A stretch of DNA of 64,000 bases from an uncultured Prevotellaceae bacterium (GCA_900320245.1 ONRP01000011.1:1-64000), one strand, 5' to 3'. Counted from the stretch's first letter, positions 44,538 through 52,740 are shown. Program-made: numbers and translations. The notes: generated by a model from the letters alone, not told the origin.

Positions 44538-45494
44538 ATGATGAAAACAGTAAGATTATTATTATCAGCGCTGCTGATGCTGGCATCGGCAGCAGTGACA
44601 GCCCAGCCTCTGGTATATTTCACCAGTGATATCACCCCCGAGTCGTTGGTAAGAATCTACAAGGCACTGGGCGTGGAAGCCACTGGCCGCGTGGCTGTGA
44701 AAATCTCAACGGGCGAAGGAGGCAATACGCACTACCTGAAGCCGACGTTGATCCGTCAACTGGTTGAAGAGGTCAACGGCACCATTGTTGAGTGCTGCAC
44801 CGCCTATCCCGGCACCCGCATGGATCCCCAAAAGCACTGGGAGACCATCCACGAGCATGGCTTTGACAGCATCTTTGCCGTGGACTTGATGGATGAGTAT
44901 GGCCAGATACGCATCCCCGTGCAGGACCACAAGCACCTGCGTTACAACATCGTAGGCAACCATCTGCCCAACTATGACTTCATGATCAATCTGGCTCACT
45001 TCAAGGGCCATGCTATGGGCGGCTTTGGCGGCGTGCTCAAGAACGCGAGCATCGGTGTGGCGTCAACGGCCGGTAAGGCCAACATCCATTCGGTGGGCAT
45101 TACCGAGGATGCAGGCGAGATGTGGAACCACATTGACGACCAAGACGGATTCCTCGAGTCGATGGCCGCGGCGGCACAGGCGGTTCACAACTATTTCAAC
45201 GGGCGCGTCATCTACATCAACGTGATGAACAACATGTCAGTTGATTGTGACTGCGATGGCCATCCCGCCAAACCTGAACTCCAGGATATGGGTATTATGG
45301 CTTCGCTTGACCCGGTTGCTGTGGACCAAGCCTGTCTTGACATGGTGTTCAACTACAAGGGCAAGCCTGGCGATGACAACAAGCCCCTGATTGAGCGTAT
45401 CAACCGCCAGCATGGCACCTATATCACCGAATATGCCGAACAGATAGGCCTCGGTTCAAAGGCCTATACGCTGGTGAACCTTGATGAAAGGTGA
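44538..45494 (+). CDS. Exported DUF362-family protein
   Basis: 318 residues with a signal peptide (about 1-22). The DUF362 core is recognisable: VAVKISTGEGGNTHYLKP, MINLAHFKGHAMGGFGGVLKN and ASLDPVAVDQACLDMVF. The iron-sulfur cluster cysteines present in some relatives are not obvious. Function in the family is unclear; the redox context suggests an accessory reductase role. Last gene of module 1. Confidence 0.8.
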   Translation: MMKTVRLLLSALLMLASAAVTAQPLVYFTSDITPESLVRIYKALGVEATGRVAVKISTGEGGNTHYLKPTLIRQLVEEVNGTIVECCTAYPGTRMDPQKHWETIHEHGFDSIFAVDLMDEYGQIRIPVQDHKHLRYNIVGNHLPNYDFMINLAHFKGHAMGGFGGVLKNASIGVASTAGKANIHSVGITEDAGEMWNHIDDQDGFLESMAAAAQAVHNYFNGRVIYINVMNNMSVDCDCDGHPAKPELQDMGIMASLDPVAVDQACLDMVFNYKGKPGDDNKPLIERINRQHGTYITEYAEQIGLGSKAYTLVNLDER

Positions 45495-45534
45495 TTCAAG
45501 CCAGTCCTGAAGGGTTTACACTGGTGTGACAGGC

Positions 45535-46428
45535 CTATCTGCCCAGGTACTGGCTGGGCGTGAGGCCTGTCACCCTCTTGAAGAGACGGGTGAAGTGGTG
45601 GGGATAATCAAAACCCAGCAGATGTGAAGTCTCGCTGACGTTATGTCCGTGCATCAGCAGGCCCTTGGCCTGGTTGATGATGTAGGCGTGAATGTAGCCG
45701 ATGGCCGTGCCGCCTGTAGCCTTGTGGATGATGTCGCCGAAATAATGCGGCGAATAGGCCAGTTCAGAGGCACAATAGGCGACGGTGGGAAGGCCGTGCT
45801 CAAGTTGGCGCCCCTCGCTGAAATACTGCTGAAGCAGGCTATGGAACCGTTTCAGCACGTCGCTGCCACCCAAATCCTCCTGAGAGAGTTGACGCTGATA
45901 GATGCGATTGCAGTATTCCAGCAACAGACGCAGGTAACCCACCAGGATGCTACGCAGCATGGGCGAGTCGTCGTGCCCGATGAGTTCCTGCCGCATCTGG
46001 GCGAGCAGTTGTGTGATGCTGAGCCATTCGTCCGGCTCCATCTGCAAGGAGTCGGTATAGAAATAAGAGAAAAACTGATAGCGGTCCATGTGGTGGTACA
46101 GTTCCGAGCCATGCAGCAGTTCGGGCGACCACAACAGCACCCACCCGCTCAACGAGATGCGTTCGCCATTATCCTCCAAACCGCCGAGTTGTCCCGGGGC
46201 GACGGCAATAATCGATGCATCGCCGACTTGCACGGTCTTCATACCATAAGAGAGCGACTTGGGGAACTGGCGCTGGATGAAAAGCCCGTAGACGCCGTAG
46301 TTGTTCAGGCTGTGGCGGAAAGGCGGCAGTTCGTCATAATGTATGATGCTGACCAGCGGATGCAGCAAGGGGGCATCCACAAACCGGGCATAATCGTTGG
46401 GCGTCTCGACTTTCAGAATATTCTTCAT
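45535..46428 (-). CDS. AraC-family transcriptional regulator (redox module 2)
   Basis: About 297 residues: N-terminal sensor domain and C-terminal AraC HTH pair (VAYCASELAYSPHYFGDIIHKATG and NVSETSHLLGFDYPHHFTRLFKRVTGLTPSQYLG). The start at 46428 is supported by the promoter at 46459-46491, which lies downstream of the alternative start at 46476. It is divergent from the acetyltransferase gene at 46641 and probably regulates it. Confidence 0.9.
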   Translation of the reverse strand: MKNILKVETPNDYARFVDAPLLHPLVSIIHYDELPPFRHSLNNYGVYGLFIQRQFPKSLSYGMKTVQVGDASIIAVAPGQLGGLEDNGERISLSGWVLLWSPELLHGSELYHHMDRYQFFSYFYTDSLQMEPDEWLSITQLLAQMRQELIGHDDSPMLRSILVGYLRLLLEYCNRIYQRQLSQEDLGGSDVLKRFHSLLQQYFSEGRQLEHGLPTVAYCASELAYSPHYFGDIIHKATGGTAIGYIHAYIINQAKGLLMHGHNVSETSHLLGFDYPHHFTRLFKRVTGLTPSQYLGR

Positions 46429-46458
46429 CACAAAAGCGGTTCTCCGGGACTTGTGCTG

Positions 46459-46491
46459 CAAAGGTATAAAAAACACGGCAAATTAGACAAA
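46459..46491 (-). promoter_or_regulatory. Promoter of the second AraC gene
   Basis: Minus strand TTTG (46488-46491), 21-nt spacer, TACCTTTG (46459-46466). It fixes the AraC start codon at 46428. Confidence 0.65.
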
Positions 46492-46583
46492 AATGGTATC
46501 ATAAATTGAAAATTATGCCTATTATCTGCGAAATTGGTATATTGTCAGCCAATATGTGTAATGTCGCTGCCAAATAGTTTGAT

Positions 46584-46591
46584 TAATTTTG
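46584..46591 (+). promoter_or_regulatory. -7 element of redox module 2
   Basis: TAATTTTG 49 nt before the ATG at 46641, without a clear -33 element, as in module 1. Confidence 0.45.
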
Positions 46592-46640
46592 CACTGATTA
46601 AAAAAGGTTATACATCAGGAATTCAAAAAAAAGCGGTTTT

Positions 46641-47213
46641 ATGACAATACAAGAGTTCAGGGACTATATGGCATCGGGCAAGCCCATCGAGGGCGGCTCG
46701 GAGGTCCACATGATGTTCCACAAACTGTCGCAGGAGGCCTTGCAAATCACGGCCGAGATCAACGGCAAGTACCATACGCCCGAAGAACTGCACGACCTGC
46801 TCGAGAGGCTCTGGGGGCGCGATGTGCCCCACAGCGTCGGGATGTTCCCGCCGTTCCATACCGACTGCGGCAAAAACACCGTTGTGGGCGAACGCGTTTT
46901 CATCAACATGGGTTGCAAATTCCAGGATCAGGGCGGCATCACCATCGACGAGGGAGCACTCATCGGCCACAACGTGGTGCTGGCGACACTCAACCACATG
47001 ATTGACCCGGACAAGCGCGCCGGAATGACCTACGCGCCCATCCACATCGGCAAAAACGTCTGGGTCGGAGCCAATGCCACCGTCCTTGCCGGTGTCACCA
47101 TTGGCGATGGCGCCATTGTTGCCGCCGGTGCGGTCGTCACTAAAGATGTAGCGCCCAACACGGTTGTTGGCGGCATTCCGGCCAAAGTGATCAAGAAAAT
47201 TGAAGTACAATAA
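46641..47213 (+). CDS. Sugar O-acetyltransferase (hexapeptide repeat, maltose acetyltransferase-like)
   Basis: 190 residues, full length. Left-handed beta-helix with hexapeptide coils ([52 protein letters not shown]), catalytic-type His in [10 protein letters not shown] and the ending [13 protein letters not shown]. It acetylates a hydroxyl of a sugar or similar small molecule from acetyl-CoA. First gene of module 2. Confidence 0.92.
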   Translation: MTIQEFRDYMASGKPIEGGSEVHMMFHKLSQEALQITAEINGKYHTPEELHDLLERLWGRDVPHSVGMFPPFHTDCGKNTVVGERVFINMGCKFQDQGGITIDEGALIGHNVVLATLNHMIDPDKRAGMTYAPIHIGKNVWVGANATVLAGVTIGDGAIVAAGAVVTKDVAPNTVVGGIPAKVIKKIEVQ

Positions 47214-47231
47214 GTAAATCAGTCAGATATT

Positions 47232-47768
47232 ATGAAGAAAGTTATCGTCATTTCCACGAGCCTGCGTCAAGGCTCAAACAGCGACATGCTCGCCGACAAG
47301 TTTGCCGAAGGCGCCAAGGCTGCCGGACACGAGGTGGAGAAGATTTCGCTCGCAGGCAAGAACATCCAGTTCTGCAAGGGCTGCCTCGCCTGTCAGAAAC
47401 TGGACCGATGCGTCATCGATGATGACGTGAACGACATGATGGCCAAGGTGCTGAAAGCCGATGTCGTGGCATGGGCAACACCCATCTACTATTATGAGAT
47501 GAGCGGACAGATGAAGACGCTCATCGACCGCATGAATGCCATGTACCCGCTGGACTACCAGTTCCGCGACATCTATCTGCTGACCACTGCGGCCGAAGAT
47601 GAAGAGTCGACGCCAAAGCGTGCCGAGAGCGGCTTGACCGGTTGGATTGATTGCTATCCCAAGAGCCGTTTGGCTGGCACACTCTTTTGCGGAGGCGTGA
47701 ACGGGTCGCGCGACATCGACGGCAATCCCAAACTTCAAGAGGCATTTGAATTAGGCAGCAAAATATAA
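47232..47768 (+). CDS. NADPH-dependent FMN reductase/flavodoxin-fold protein
   Basis: 178 residues. FMN phosphate loop STSLRQGSNSDMLA, an iron-sulfur-flavoprotein-like FCKGCLACQKLDRC segment with four Cys, and WATPIYYYEMSGQMKTLIDR. The family reduces quinones, azo or nitro compounds; the Cys-rich loop could be redox-active. It lies 18 nt after the acetyltransferase gene. Confidence 0.9.
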   Translation: MKKVIVISTSLRQGSNSDMLADKFAEGAKAAGHEVEKISLAGKNIQFCKGCLACQKLDRCVIDDDVNDMMAKVLKADVVAWATPIYYYEMSGQMKTLIDRMNAMYPLDYQFRDIYLLTTAAEDEESTPKRAESGLTGWIDCYPKSRLAGTLFCGGVNGSRDIDGNPKLQEAFELGSKI

Positions 47769-47772
47769 TCAG

Positions 47773-48870
47773 ATGAAGAAAATCTTATTAGCAGCAGTAA
47801 TGCTGGGCGCAATGCTTGCAGGCTGCACACAACAGGGTAACAAAAAACAAAACGAAGAGGATATGAATACGACACTGCAACTGACACAGGAGTGGGACAA
47901 GACGTTCCCCAAGAGTGACAAGGTTGACCACAAGAAGGTCACGTTCAAGAACCGCTACGGCATCGAACTGGCAGCGGACATGTACATACCCAAGGGGGCT
48001 ACCGGAAAGTTGCCCGCAATTGCCGTGAGCGGCCCGTTTGGCGCCGTGAAGGAGCAATCGAGCGGCCTCTATGCCCAGCACATGGCCGAGAGAGGGTTCC
48101 TGACCATCGCCTTCGATCCGTCATTCACCGGCGAGAGCGGTGGCGAACCGCGCCGCATGGCATCGCCCGACATCAATACCGAGGACTTCCTTGCCGCCGT
48201 CGATTTCCTCTCGACACAGGACAATGTAGACCCTGAACGCATCGGCATCATCGGCATCTGCGGATTTGGCGGTATGGCTGTAAACGCCGCAGCCCTCGAC
48301 CCGCGCATCAAGGCCACCGTGGCCTCGACCATGTATGACATGAGCAAAGTGAATGTGGAGGGCTATTTCAAGAGCGAGGACACCAAGGAGCAGCGTATGG
48401 AGAAACGCAAGGCAATCGCAGCCCAGCGCACCGAGGACTACCGCAACGGGACATACAAGCGTGCAGGCGGTGTCATCGATCCGCTGCCCGAGGATGCCCC
48501 GTTCTTTGTGAAGGACTACTATGACTACTACAAGACCAAACGCGGCTATCATGAGCGCAGCGGCAATTCCACCGACGGATGGAACGTCACCGGTTGCCAA
48601 TCGTTCATGAACCAGCCGCTGCTCGCCTGGGCGCACGAAATCGACAATCCCGTGCTGCTCATCCATGGCGAGAAAGCCCATTCGCGCTACTTCAGCGAAT
48701 ACGCCTTCGAGAAAATGACCGGAGTGAAAGTCGAGGGTCAGAGCAAGACCGTGGGCAACAAGGAACTCTTCATCATTCCTAGAGCGGTGCACACCGACCT
48801 CTATGACGACAAGAACGGGAAAATCCCTTACGACAAGATGGAACAGTTTTTCAAAGATAATCTGAAATGA
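47773..48870 (+). CDS. Lipoprotein alpha/beta hydrolase with Cys at the nucleophile elbow
   Basis: 365 residues. Lipoprotein signal with LAGC (Cys18). Alpha/beta-hydrolase fold: nucleophile elbow GICGFGG has Cys where Ser is usual, as in dienelactone hydrolases; His in PRAVHTDLYDD and an acidic residue in the HGEKAHS region complete a triad. YcjY/dienelactone-hydrolase-like. Its substrate may be an ester or lactone produced by the neighbouring redox enzymes. The stop overlaps the next start (ATGA). Confidence 0.87.
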   Translation: MKKILLAAVMLGAMLAGCTQQGNKKQNEEDMNTTLQLTQEWDKTFPKSDKVDHKKVTFKNRYGIELAADMYIPKGATGKLPAIAVSGPFGAVKEQSSGLYAQHMAERGFLTIAFDPSFTGESGGEPRRMASPDINTEDFLAAVDFLSTQDNVDPERIGIIGICGFGGMAVNAAALDPRIKATVASTMYDMSKVNVEGYFKSEDTKEQRMEKRKAIAAQRTEDYRNGTYKRAGGVIDPLPEDAPFFVKDYYDYYKTKRGYHERSGNSTDGWNVTGCQSFMNQPLLAWAHEIDNPVLLIHGEKAHSRYFSEYAFEKMTGVKVEGQSKTVGNKELFIIPRAVHTDLYDDKNGKIPYDKMEQFFKDNLK

Positions 48871-49871
48871 GAACCATAGCATTAATCATAGCACTATTGA
48901 CAATGACAACAATAAACGGACAGTTGCTGACCGAGCGTCAGCAGGGATTGGCAACATGTGCCTGCCTGATGGCACAGGGCGACCTGGAACGATTGGAACC
49001 GGCAGTGCGGTATGCACTCGACAACGGAGTCACCGTCAACGAACTGAAAGAGGCATTCTCGCAACTCTATGCCTACACGGGATTCCCCCGCTCGCTGAAT
49101 GCCCTCGGCGTGTTGGGAAAGGTTTTGGAGAACCCCGATCCCAACTGGCAGGAAGGCAAGCCCTGGACACGGCCTGCCGAATGGGACGACGCCCGCAAGG
49201 CCTACGAACTGGGAGTGAAAAACCAGACCCAACTCTCAGGGCAGCCGTTTGACTACACCTTCTGTCCCCAGGACGACTATTACCTGAAGGCACACCTCTT
49301 TGGGGACATCTTCGCCGGCGACCAACTGAGTGCCGCCGACCGCGAAATCGTGACCGTAGCCGCACTGAGCGGCCTGGTGGGTGTAGCCCCGCAACTCGCA
49401 GCCCACAAGCAGGGCGCCGTGAACATGGGCAACTCTCCTGAACTGGTAGACGAACTCTGTGCCTGGCTCAGCCAGGAGGGTTACACCTTGCAGAGCAAAT
49501 GGCCCAAGGGCGAGCCGAATACCGCCTACGCGCAATACTTCGTTGGCAACAGTTACCTGGCAAACATGGGCGGCGGCCTGTTCAACGTCACCTTCGAGCC
49601 CCGCTGCCGCAACAACTGGCACATCCACCACGGAGCAGTGCAGGTACTCATCTGCGTCGCCGGCCGAGGCTGGTATCAGCAATGGGGCCAGGAGGCCGTC
49701 GAGATGACCCCCGGCACCGTCATCGCCATCCCCGCCGAAGCCAAACACTGGCACGGAGCCGCCAAAGACTCCTGGTTCCAGCACCTGACCTACAACACAG
49801 ATGTGCAAGAGGGAGCATCCAACGAATGGCTGGAGCCCGTCACCGACGAAATCTACAACAACCTCAAGTAA
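48867..49871 (+). CDS. Carboxymuconolactone decarboxylase-like/cupin fusion, exported
   Basis: 334 residues. Short signal-like N-terminus, two carboxymuconolactone-decarboxylase/AhpD-like helical segments (AFSQLYAYTGFPRSLNAL; REIVTVAALSGLVGVAPQLAAH) and a C-terminal cupin with metal ligands in NWHIHHGAVQVLIC and AEAKHWHGA. Such fusions occur with flavin and aldo/keto reductases; the exact reaction is unknown. Last gene of module 2, followed by a strong terminator. Confidence 0.88.
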   Translation: MRTIALIIALLTMTTINGQLLTERQQGLATCACLMAQGDLERLEPAVRYALDNGVTVNELKEAFSQLYAYTGFPRSLNALGVLGKVLENPDPNWQEGKPWTRPAEWDDARKAYELGVKNQTQLSGQPFDYTFCPQDDYYLKAHLFGDIFAGDQLSAADREIVTVAALSGLVGVAPQLAAHKQGAVNMGNSPELVDELCAWLSQEGYTLQSKWPKGEPNTAYAQYFVGNSYLANMGGGLFNVTFEPRCRNNWHIHHGAVQVLICVAGRGWYQQWGQEAVEMTPGTVIAIPAEAKHWHGAAKDSWFQHLTYNTDVQEGASNEWLEPVTDEIYNNLK

Positions 49872-49897
49872 CACCCTCCCCCTACAATCACAAACAA

Positions 49898-49938
49898 CCC
49901 CATAGCCTTCTCACCCAAGGCTATGGGGTTATCTTTTA
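49898..49938 (+). terminator. Rho-independent terminator of redox module 2
   Basis: CCCCATAGCCTT (49898-49909), 7-nt loop, perfect complement to 49928, then TTATCTTTT. Confidence 0.9.
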
Positions 49939-50210
49939 TAATCCCTATTGAACCCCACAAAAAAACGGCTGCCAACCGATTGCCGCCACCAGCAACCCAT
50001 CGCCAACCATCCTGCTAATAATCAAATGCTTATAACAAAAATATTGTGAACCCGTGGGGTTAATAGAGATAGTCTTGTGCTTTTATAGGGCAGAAATTGG
50101 CTTATATTCGATGATATATTTAGTTATTTGATTATCAACATATTGTTACAAGATATTGTTTCAATAAATCCACACCAAATTTCTTCAAGAAACCACAAAT
50201 ATCAAAATAT

Positions 50211-50234
50211 ATGTCCAATTTTATGTCCAATTTT
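50211..50234. repeat. Two tandem copies of a 12-bp sequence upstream of the integrase
   Basis: ATGTCCAATTTT occurs twice in direct succession, ending 25 nt before the integrase -7 element. Position and spacing suit an arm-type integrase/excisionase site or a repressor site. Confidence 0.6.
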
Positions 50235-50258
50235 ATTGGTTGTTATCTCAATTATGTG

Positions 50259-50266
50259 TACCTTTG
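50259..50266 (+). promoter_or_regulatory. Integrase -7 promoter element
   Basis: TACCTTTG 28 nt before the integrase ATG; only a weak TTGG-like -33. Confidence 0.55.
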
Positions 50267-50294
50267 CATCGAAGAAACATAACACAACAAGACT

Positions 50295-51656
50295 ATGGCT
50301 TACGAAATCACTCTATCAAAGAAAACAGACAAGGCTGGGCGCGCAGAACTGCTCATTAGGATGAGACTTAACGGCATCAGTCAAAGGGCAAAAAGTGGAC
50401 TACACATCTACACGAAACATGTAAGAGAAGAATCATACATTAGCAGCAAGGGGAGGCCATCAACCCGGCTAGTCATCACAGTACCGAGATCAAAATTCCC
50501 TGAGGCCATTCACACCGAGGAAGTAAAAAAACAACTTGATGAGCTCATCAAATTCATTGACGAGCAAGTAGTAACTTATGGCCAAAACAACATCAGCAAA
50601 GGGTGGCTCGATCAAGTAATAAAATCATTCTTTTCAAAGGAATCCCCCACCCCACAACCCGAAGAGCCAAAGGCATTATCTATTTTCGACTACTTCGACA
50701 TGTTTTTAGAGAACAAGCCGCAGACACCTGGCACTTACAGGCAGTATATGGTGTTCTATCGGATATTTCAACGGTTTGAAATGTACAAGCAAGTTGAGGA
50801 CTCCGAGTTCCACATCACGTTCTCAAACATTGATGTCAATCTACTGAATGAGCTGGACCACTACATGAAGCATGAATTCAAACTGCTCAAGAAGTTCCCC
50901 AAGATTCTTAAGGCCGTTCCCGAGAGCCGAATGCCCGGGGAACGTGGCCAAAATACGGTCAACGGCTATTTCAAGAAACTGAGAGCGTTTGTTATGTGGG
51001 CAATAGACCAAGAGCTCATGGACAAGAGTCCGTTCCGCAAATTCAAAATATCCAAAGAGGTCTATGGCACCCCCTACATGCTCACCCATGATGAACTTTA
51101 CCAACTCCGTGATACAGATCTTAGCCGTCGGCCGGCTTTGGCAGTGCAACGCGACATCTTCCTGTTCCATTGCTGCATTGGCTGCCGTGTGAGCGATTTG
51201 AAGACGATGACACGGGCCAACGTCATCAATGGCGAGGTGCATTACATTGCCCGCAAGACGAGCACTGGGCACCCTCTCACACTTAAAATTCCTCTCAACA
51301 AAATGGCAACGGCTATACTGGAACGTTATGCCGATGAAGATCGCAAGGCACTGCTGCCCTTCATCAGCGACCAGAAATACAACGAGGCCATTAAAGAGAT
51401 CATGACCATTGCCGGAATAACCCGAAACGTGGTCATTCGCAACTCTCTCACTGGCGAGCAAGAGATACGTCCCATCAACGAAATTGCCAGCAGCCACATG
51501 GCAAGAAGGACGTTCACTCACATCATCTATAAGACGTTCAAAGACCAGGCTCTTGTGAGCGAGCTGACTGGTCATGCTCCTAATAGCGCGGCCTTCGCAC
51601 GCTATCGTGAGGTCGATCAAGAGCTGAAACGCGACATGGTCTCCGCTTTGGACTGA
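50295..51656 (+). CDS. Tyrosine recombinase (integrase)
   Basis: 453 residues. N-terminal arm-binding part, core-binding SAM-like domain (about 125-245) and C-terminal catalytic domain with Arg298 (GCRVSDL), Lys321 (ARKTS), His401-x-x-Arg404 (HMARRTF), His427 (TGHAPN) and Tyr437 (FARYREVD). All catalytic residues are present. It is the Bacteroidota transposon type that integrates mobilisable islands. From here on the sequence is more AT-rich than the left part, supporting acquisition of this region. Confidence 0.95.
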   Translation: MAYEITLSKKTDKAGRAELLIRMRLNGISQRAKSGLHIYTKHVREESYISSKGRPSTRLVITVPRSKFPEAIHTEEVKKQLDELIKFIDEQVVTYGQNNISKGWLDQVIKSFFSKESPTPQPEEPKALSIFDYFDMFLENKPQTPGTYRQYMVFYRIFQRFEMYKQVEDSEFHITFSNIDVNLLNELDHYMKHEFKLLKKFPKILKAVPESRMPGERGQNTVNGYFKKLRAFVMWAIDQELMDKSPFRKFKISKEVYGTPYMLTHDELYQLRDTDLSRRPALAVQRDIFLFHCCIGCRVSDLKTMTRANVINGEVHYIARKTSTGHPLTLKIPLNKMATAILERYADEDRKALLPFISDQKYNEAIKEIMTIAGITRNVVIRNSLTGEQEIRPINEIASSHMARRTFTHIIYKTFKDQALVSELTGHAPNSAAFARYREVDQELKRDMVSALD

Positions 51657-51711
51657 CCTTCATATCATCATATTTCTTCTGGCAGGCGCAAAGTATTTCT
51701 CAGATATTGTG

Positions 51712-51719
51712 TATATTTG
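51712..51719 (+). promoter_or_regulatory. -7 element of the HTH gene leader transcript
   Basis: TATATTTG, about 215 nt before the first HTH gene start, giving a long leader; the -33 region is weak. Confidence 0.5.
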
Positions 51720-51771
51720 CCACGTCATTCCACTGCGAGTGACAAAACATTGTGGGTTATACAGAAACATT

Positions 51772-51810
51772 ATGCTCCTGTTTAAAGTCGAAAACTTAGG
51801 AACTTTTTGA
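51772..51810 (+). CDS. Putative 12-residue leader peptide
   Basis: ATG at 51772 encodes MLLFKVENLGTF and stops at TGA 51808-51810. The frame covers exactly the first two left arms of the long hairpin that starts at 51783, as in translation-controlled attenuators. No clear ribosome site is visible, which is usual in Bacteroidota. Confidence 0.4.
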   Translation: MLLFKVENLGTF

Positions 51811-51927
51811 ATTATCGACAGGGCTGCATAGTGGTTCTCGCTTCATAGGCGTGAACCGCTTTTGCATCGTCGATAAGGCTATCCTAAGTGCCTCGACTTT
51901 AGGTGCAACGGTTCACGTTTTTATTTT
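51783..51927 (+). promoter_or_regulatory. Attenuator-like leader with two mutually exclusive folds
   Basis: Fold 1 (51783-51901): successive paired arms TAAAGTCGA/TCGACTTTA, ACTTAGGA/TCCTAAGT, TTATCGAC/GTCGATAA, TGCA/TGCA and GGTTC/GAACC. Fold 2: CGTGAACCG plus TTGCA (51850-51866) pairs with TGCAACGGTTCACG (51904-51917) and is followed by TTTTTATTTT, an intrinsic terminator shape. GAACC and TGCA are used in both folds, so they exclude each other. The first HTH gene starts 8 nt after the T-tract. Confidence 0.65.
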
Positions 51928-51934
51928 AATTATT

Positions 51935-52246
51935 ATGAAGTACTTTAGTTTACACTCATTAATTGAAGAATATCCAGACGTCATTCTTCAGGTTTCTGGC
52001 AAAGAATTGAAAGCATTTGCTGAGGAAATCCTTCTCGGGGCCAAGTCTATCGCTATGTTTGAGGCAGAAGCTGCCGCAAAAGCTGATGTGTTAATGACTC
52101 TTGACGAAGCCTCAAAACTACTACATGTGTCCAAAATGACACTTTATCGCTGGGACAAGGCTGGCGTACTCAAGAAAGTAGAGATAGGTGGTAAACGTCG
52201 CTATCGCAAGAGCGACATCGAACGGCTTGTGGGCACCAGATTATAA
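51935..52246 (+). CDS. Excisionase/MerR-type helix-turn-helix protein
   Basis: 103 residues from the ATG at 51935. The C-terminal half is an excisionase-family HTH (LMTLDEASKLLHVSKMTLYRWDKAGVLKKVEIGGKRR, then YRKSDIERL). The N-terminal half is helical (KELKAFAEEILLGAKSIAMFEAEAA). Bacteroidota integrative elements usually encode such a protein beside the integrase to control excision. The frame remains open upstream to a GTG at 51851 but that lies inside the leader hairpin. Confidence 0.85.
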   Translation: MKYFSLHSLIEEYPDVILQVSGKELKAFAEEILLGAKSIAMFEAEAAAKADVLMTLDEASKLLHVSKMTLYRWDKAGVLKKVEIGGKRRYRKSDIERLVGTRL

Positions 52247-52271
52247 TAACGAAGATAGGAGATATAACGAC

Positions 52272-52469
52272 ATGGTAAACGAAGAGCCTAAAGTATCAGA
52301 TTTCGCACGCTATTCCTCAGGAGAAGCGTGCAAGCTTCTTGGCATTCATCGCAATACACTTTTACGGTGGGTGAACGAAGGAAAAGTCAAATTTGGCATC
52401 AGAAGAGCCAACACACGCAAGTTTTATTTGGGGAGAGAAATCAAGCGCATTTGGAGAGCACAATACTAA
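52272..52469 (+). CDS. Small excisionase-type helix-turn-helix protein
   Basis: 65 residues from the ATG at 52272: YSSGEACKLLGIHRNTLLRWVNEGKVKFGIRRANTRKFYLGREIKRIW, essentially only a MerR/Xis-like HTH. It starts 25 nt after the previous HTH gene, forming a pair typical of Bacteroidota mobile elements. It could act on the palindromes at 52501 and 52613 just downstream. Confidence 0.82.
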   Translation: MVNEEPKVSDFARYSSGEACKLLGIHRNTLLRWVNEGKVKFGIRRANTRKFYLGREIKRIWRAQY

Positions 52470-52500
52470 AATTCTCAGATTTTTAAGTTTTTTCCATTTT

Positions 52501-52539
52501 CCAGTGCCAGGATTTTGGCACTGGCTTGGTCTATCTTTG
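52501..52539 (+). promoter_or_regulatory. Promoter with palindromic operator, first
   Basis: Palindrome CCAGTGCC-N8-GGCACTGG at 52501-52524, then TATCTTTG at 52532-52539. The palindrome covers the region from about -40 to -15, so binding there would block RNA polymerase. Confidence 0.6.
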
Positions 52540-52595
52540 CAGCATGAAACTAATTTTCATCCGGATTTTTTAGAGCGGATTTCTAAAAAAGGTTG

Positions 52596-52630
52596 TAAAT
52601 TTGCGTTCACCATTATACCTATTGGTATAA
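52596..52630 (+). promoter_or_regulatory. Promoter with palindromic operator, second
   Basis: TAAATTTG at 52596-52603 and, just downstream at the expected start of transcription, TTATACC-N4-GGTATAA (52613-52630). Both promoters drive the defence operon starting at 52741. Nothing else is seen in 52631-52740. Confidence 0.55.
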
Positions 52631-52740
52631 ACCTGCATAAGACCAATGGACAAAGACAAAACAAACTCCTTTGCAGTTATTTGAGCTTTGGTCGGCTCGC
52701 AGGGACTGCTTAGGAGTCTTGTTATTATAGCAAGCATCCC

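Larger units (their letters stand above)
49939..50294. other. Left boundary region of the integrated element, no gene seen
   Basis: AT-rich, 356 bp between the terminator and the integrase gene. It holds the pair AACCCCAC (49951-49958) and GTGGGGTT (50054-50061), and a 12-bp tandem repeat with the integrase promoter at the right end. No tRNA gene or obvious attachment core is recognisable. Confidence 0.6.

Noticed and set aside
49951-50061. AACCCCAC/GTGGGGTT pair as an attachment site
   Set aside because: Only 8 bp, inverted and 95 bp apart, with no second direct copy visible; the element's right end is outside the window so no core can be confirmed.
49939-50294. tRNA gene as integration target
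   Set aside because: No cloverleaf or CCA-type end could be found in the boundary region on either strand.
51851-51934. Upstream GTG start extending the first HTH protein
   Set aside because: The GTG lies inside the competing hairpins and the added residues are not conserved-looking; the ATG at 51935 is better placed after the T-tract.
52393-52713. Open frame of 106 codons between the HTH gene and the helicase gene
   Set aside because: It overlaps the second HTH gene in another frame and spans both promoters and operators; its composition is not protein-like.
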